The position numbers were made by a program, and so were the translations under genes. A stretch of DNA of 8,260 nt, taken from Desulfurococcales archaeon ex4484_204 (GTDB lineage: Archaea; Thermoproteota; Thermoprotei_A; Sulfolobales; NBVN01). The notes beneath the pieces were generated by a model that did not search any database, was not told where the DNA came from, and worked only from the letters and a program-made list of their open reading frames with translations. The DNA is taken from the NCBI GenBank assembly GCA_002255065.1, contig NJEF01000045.1, forward strand, positions 1-8,260. Direction: 5' to 3'. This document shows, piece after piece, positions 6,514 to 8,260 of this stretch. Each line of letters starts with the position of its first letter. Position 1 is the stretch's first letter.

Positions 6514-7293
6514 TTACTTAAATGAGACTATACGTAGGTACTCGTTCTTTAAGGGGTCCGGACCTAATTCATTATTTACCTCCTCAACCGCCTCAGGCCA
6601 GCTTAAACCCTCCTCGAACCTGTACTCAAACAGCTTCACAACCGCTTTATCCATGTGCTCCACCGTCACTGGGCCCTCCCACCCTACGAAGTACCTCAGC
6701 CCATGAGCACCCATGGACTTAGCTATATCGGGGGTTATTAGGGAGTAGCAGCTAGCAACAACAACCGTTGAGTTAGGGGGGAAGTAACCGCTTAGCTTCT
6801 CTAGAAAGAACTTAGGAAGTAGTGCTAGGTAGGCTTCGTTGGGGTTATGGTAGGGCCTAGCCCTGGTTCCCAGCCATTCCTTCTTCAACTCCTCGAATTC
6901 ATCGCTCCATGGAACCCCGGTGAACAGCCCGTTAATGATCTTAACCTCCCCGCTAGCGGTTACGTAGGACGCCTTACCTCCGTGAATCCTGAGCAGCACG
7001 ACCTGGTAGTTCGTTAACCTCTCGTACAAGCTCATGTTAACGTCCCTACCCATAACCACGTCCACCTTAAATCCTGCGTCCTTAAGTATGCTAGTAACCC
7101 TACTTAGAAGCTTGCTGTTCGGGAAGTCTATGCCTAAGCTATCAGCGATGAGGGCCTTACCAGCACCAGCAACATTGGGGGTTGGGGGTTCTCCATGAGG
7201 GAGCTCGTACTGCACTACAGCGTACAGTGTAAGGGCTATCACAGCTACAGCAATACCAGCCACCACGGCCCGTCGCCCAGCCCTGCCCACCAC
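6514..7293 (-). CDS. Membrane-anchored extracytoplasmic protein with caspase-like His/Cys pair
   Basis: The 259-residue product begins with a basic stretch and one hydrophobic helix (about 10-28), then a long soluble part, so it is probably anchored with the domain outside. The soluble part has alternating strands and helices: KALIADSLGID (46-56), FKVDVV (75-80), YQVVLLRIHGG (96-106), STVVVASCYSL (175-185), and GWEGPVTVEHMDKAV (204-218). A hydrophobic strand ending in His-Gly (His104) and a later strand ending in Ala-Ser-Cys (Cys182) is the layout of clan CD peptidases (caspase, gingipain, clostripain). A 45-residue insert with aromatic and charged residues separates them. I recall similar unannotated archaeal proteins with the Cys strand and the GW-G-P-V segment, but cannot check. 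Peptidase activity is inference. The GTG start is 3 bases after the stop of the 67-residue gene, with GGGGTGG upstream; GTG 7290 is an alternative. Confidence 0.8.
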   Translation of the reverse strand: MVGRAGRRAVVAGIAVAVIALTLYAVVQYELPHGEPPTPNVAGAGKALIADSLGIDFPNSKLLSRVTSILKDAGFKVDVVMGRDVNMSLYERLTNYQVVLLRIHGGKASYVTASGEVKIINGLFTGVPWSDEFEELKKEWLGTRARPYHNPNEAYLALLPKFFLEKLSGYFPPNSTVVVASCYSLITPDIAKSMGAHGLRYFVGWEGPVTVEHMDKAVVKLFEYRFEEGLSWPEAVEEVNNELGPDPLKNEYLRIVSFK

Positions 7294-7296
7294 CTC

Positions 7297-7500
7297 TCAA
7301 CCACCCCCTTTCCTAGTAAGCAGGGATAACAGCTGGAGCAGCACGCCTGCAACCAGGAAGTAGTAACCTACCTCGGCAACCTTATTAGCTAGGGCTTCAT
7401 TACCTAGGGCGAGGTATGTAGCGGCTAGAAGTATGAGTATTGTGAAGGCAACTATGAAGGGCCCCCCGGGGTTCTCCTTTAGGCCCTTAAGGGATAACAA
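7297..7500 (-). CDS. Small two-helix membrane protein, partner of the caspase-like protein
   Basis: This 67-residue protein has no function that I recognise. It has two hydrophobic helices (about 13-32 and 46-61) joined by a short polar loop, GNEALANKVAEVG (33-45), and a basic C-terminus ending in RKGGG. TTG at 7500 is the only conventional start; AAAGGAA lies just before it but is closer than usual, and no in-frame ATG or GTG exists upstream or in the first half. The frame stays open upstream into the neighbouring gene, so the start is uncertain. Its stop is 3 bases before the start of the 259-residue protein, so the pair is probably one transcript. This arrangement and the clear membrane topology are why I treat it as real despite its size. 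Confidence 0.68.
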   Translation of the reverse strand: MLSLKGLKENPGGPFIVAFTILILLAATYLALGNEALANKVAEVGYYFLVAGVLLQLLSLLTRKGGG

Positions 7501-7515
7501 TTCCTTTACCGTAAC

Positions 7516-7533
7516 GTCACGTAAAAAAGTGAC
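7516..7533 (-). terminator. Possible oligo-T termination site with small hairpin
   Basis: After the stop of the 73-residue gene the minus strand has GTCAC, then TTTTTTAC, then GTGAC: a 5-base stem with six T in the loop. Archaeal RNA polymerase can stop at oligo-T runs, so this may end the 73-residue message. The T-run also sits about 25 bases before the TTG at 7500 and could act as a weak TATA-like element for the next genes. Which role applies is not clear. Confidence 0.3.
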
Positions 7534-7544
7534 CGCTAAAATGT

Positions 7545-7766
7545 TTACTTCCTCCTCACGAAGACGAGCACACCGATCCCCAGAGCTACGGCAGCAGCAA
7601 CAGCTACAACGCCGGTAGACGAGCCTACCTCCTCGGTAGGTGCTTCAAGCTCCCCGCCTACTACGTACTGCTGTGCATACGTTGTATGGGGTGCTGCAAG
7701 CAGTGCAGCGGTTACAGCTAGTACGGCTATCCCAAATAGGAGTGTAAGCACTACAGTCTTCCTCAC
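7545..7766 (-). CDS. Small exported protein with signal peptide and C-terminal membrane anchor
   Basis: The 73-residue product starts MRKTVVLTLLFGIAVLA, a classic Sec signal peptide (basic start, hydrophobic core to about 25) with a likely cleavage after TYA (29-31). The mature part is a roughly 20-residue acidic segment (QQYVVGG to EEVGSS, 32-50), then a transmembrane helix (about 52-70) and RRK. This resembles the C-terminal anchor of archaeal surface proteins with hardly any ectodomain. No family is recognised. The GTG start is about 22 bases downstream of a TATA-like box, suggesting a leaderless message; no Shine-Dalgarno is seen. It precedes the 67- and 259-residue genes on the same strand with a 44-base gap and diverges from the membrane gene at 7829. 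It might be a surface or adaptor peptide of that cluster; this is inference. Confidence 0.72.
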   Translation of the reverse strand: MRKTVVLTLLFGIAVLAVTAALLAAPHTTYAQQYVVGGELEAPTEEVGSSTGVVAVAAAVALGIGVLVFVRRK

Positions 7767-7783
7767 TTTTCGAGCACCGAAAA

Positions 7784-7791
7784 TATATAAG
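7784..7791 (-). promoter_or_regulatory. TATA box of the 73-residue exported protein gene
   Basis: The minus strand reads CTTATATA about 22 bases upstream of the GTG at 7766, matching the archaeal TATA consensus and leaderless spacing. It is flanked by a perfect inverted repeat, GAGCAC (7772-7777) and GTGCTC (7795-7800), whose centres are about 23 bases apart. Confidence 0.55.
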
Positions 7792-7802
7792 TATGTGCTC
7801 CC

Positions 7803-7810
7803 TATTTAAA
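7803..7810 (+). promoter_or_regulatory. TATA box of the divergent membrane protein gene
   Basis: TATTTAAA lies about 22 bases before the ATG at 7829, consistent with a leaderless transcript. Only 62 bases separate the two divergent starts, so this promoter and the one at 7784-7791 could be regulated together. Confidence 0.5.
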
Positions 7811-7828
7811 GTCTTCTACCTATAGGGT

Positions 7829-8260
7829 ATGATTGGGTTTCGCGATGTGAAGGGGGTTCTAGCGAGGAGAGCGATCTTAGGGCTGTACTTGCTGCTAACG
7901 CTATATTACCTAGCCACCGTTTTAGGGATACCTGCGAGCGTTACTACTAACAGGGTAGTTAGGTTCGTAGCACTGAACGCCTTCCTACTACACGAACCGG
8001 TATACGATATCCTACTCCTAATAGCCTTCGCGATAGGGGCCTACGTGTTGGGGCTCCCTAGAGCCTGCGCGCTATCCCTAATCCCGGTAGCCCTAGTACC
8101 GTTAATACAGGTAGCTGGGTTACCGAGTAGGTATCAGTACGTACCGCTCCTCGCATCATCCCTGATACCCATAGCGGTTAGCGTGAGGAGATGGCTAAGG
8201 GACATCGTGATTGGTTTCTCTTTGATCGTTATCCCCATTGAGGTCGTGGCTGCTTCACTA
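7829..8260 (+). CDS. Multi-spanning membrane protein, 3' end outside the window
   Basis: From the ATG at 7829 the frame is open for all 144 remaining codons. The translation starts MIGFRDVKGVLARRAILG and contains hydrophobic segments at about 13-33, 56-76, 78-97, 105-119 and 125-144. Short basic loops such as SVRRWLRD (118-125) separate some of them. I recognise no motif and cannot name a family; it could be a transporter, a polyprenyl-linked glycosyltransferase core or an envelope protein. The start is supported by a TATA-like box 22 bases upstream and by lack of any other early ATG. It diverges from the small exported protein gene, sharing a 62-base promoter region. That it is a real gene is quite sure; its function is unknown. 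Confidence 0.78.
   Translation, partial: MIGFRDVKGVLARRAILGLYLLLTLYYLATVLGIPASVTTNRVVRFVALNAFLLHEPVYDILLLIAFAIGAYVLGLPRACALSLIPVALVPLIQVAGLPSRYQYVPLLASSLIPIAVSVRRWLRDIVIGFSLIVIPIEVVAASL

Noticed and set aside
6522..6722. Plus-strand frame opposite the 3' end of the caspase-like gene
   Set aside because: Pro/Ser/Thr-rich low-complexity translation, no start signal, and fully inside a gene with clear protein structure. The frame at 7433-7618 is rejected for the same reasons.
1..8260. CRISPR arrays, insertion sequences, attachment sites or replication origins
   Set aside because: No regularly spaced repeats, transposase or integrase genes, target-site duplications or tRNA-end repeats are visible.

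Overview
The window looks archaeal, most likely a thermophilic member of the Thermoproteota (crenarchaeal side). I infer this from TATA-like boxes about 22-30 bases upstream of several first genes with almost no leader, a Shine-Dalgarno sequence of the GGAGGTGA type, heavy use of AGG/AGA for arginine, frequent GTG/TTG starts, many CTAG tetramers, and the gene set (KptA-like protein, PiT with a DUF47 partner, small secreted membrane-anchored proteins). I cannot name a genus.

Layout. Bases 1-3366 (+) hold the 3' part of an ABC importer operon of the nucleoside/BMP-lipoprotein type: a double ATPase cut by the left window edge, then two permeases joined by overlaps. The substrate-binding lipoprotein is not in the window. 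A rhomboid protease gene (3369-3911, -) meets this operon tail to tail. A 270-base non-coding stretch follows, then a KptA/Tpt1-like gene that has only the N-terminal lobe. Bases 4791-6493 (+) are a compact phosphate unit: a PiT transporter and its DUF47/PhoU-like partner, 2 bases apart. On the minus strand, 7766 down to 6514, lie three genes for membrane or exported proteins: a 73-residue exported protein with a C-terminal anchor, a 67-residue two-helix membrane protein, and a membrane-anchored extracytoplasmic protein with a His/Cys pair resembling caspase-fold (clan CD) peptidases. A divergent gene at 7829 encodes a multi-spanning membrane protein that runs off the right edge.

How the genes work together. 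The ABC proteins form one importer, and PiT/DUF47 form one phosphate uptake unit. The 67- and 259-residue genes are 3 bases apart and probably cotranscribed. With the neighbouring small surface protein they form an uncharacterised cell-envelope cluster, the most novel part of the window.

Three reading frames are irregular: the ATPase loses its C-terminal tail by an apparent 1-base frameshift, the rhomboid has a first membrane helix and a perfect ribosome binding site but no usable start codon there, and the KptA-like gene is truncated. The first two could be sequence errors. The third looks like real decay.
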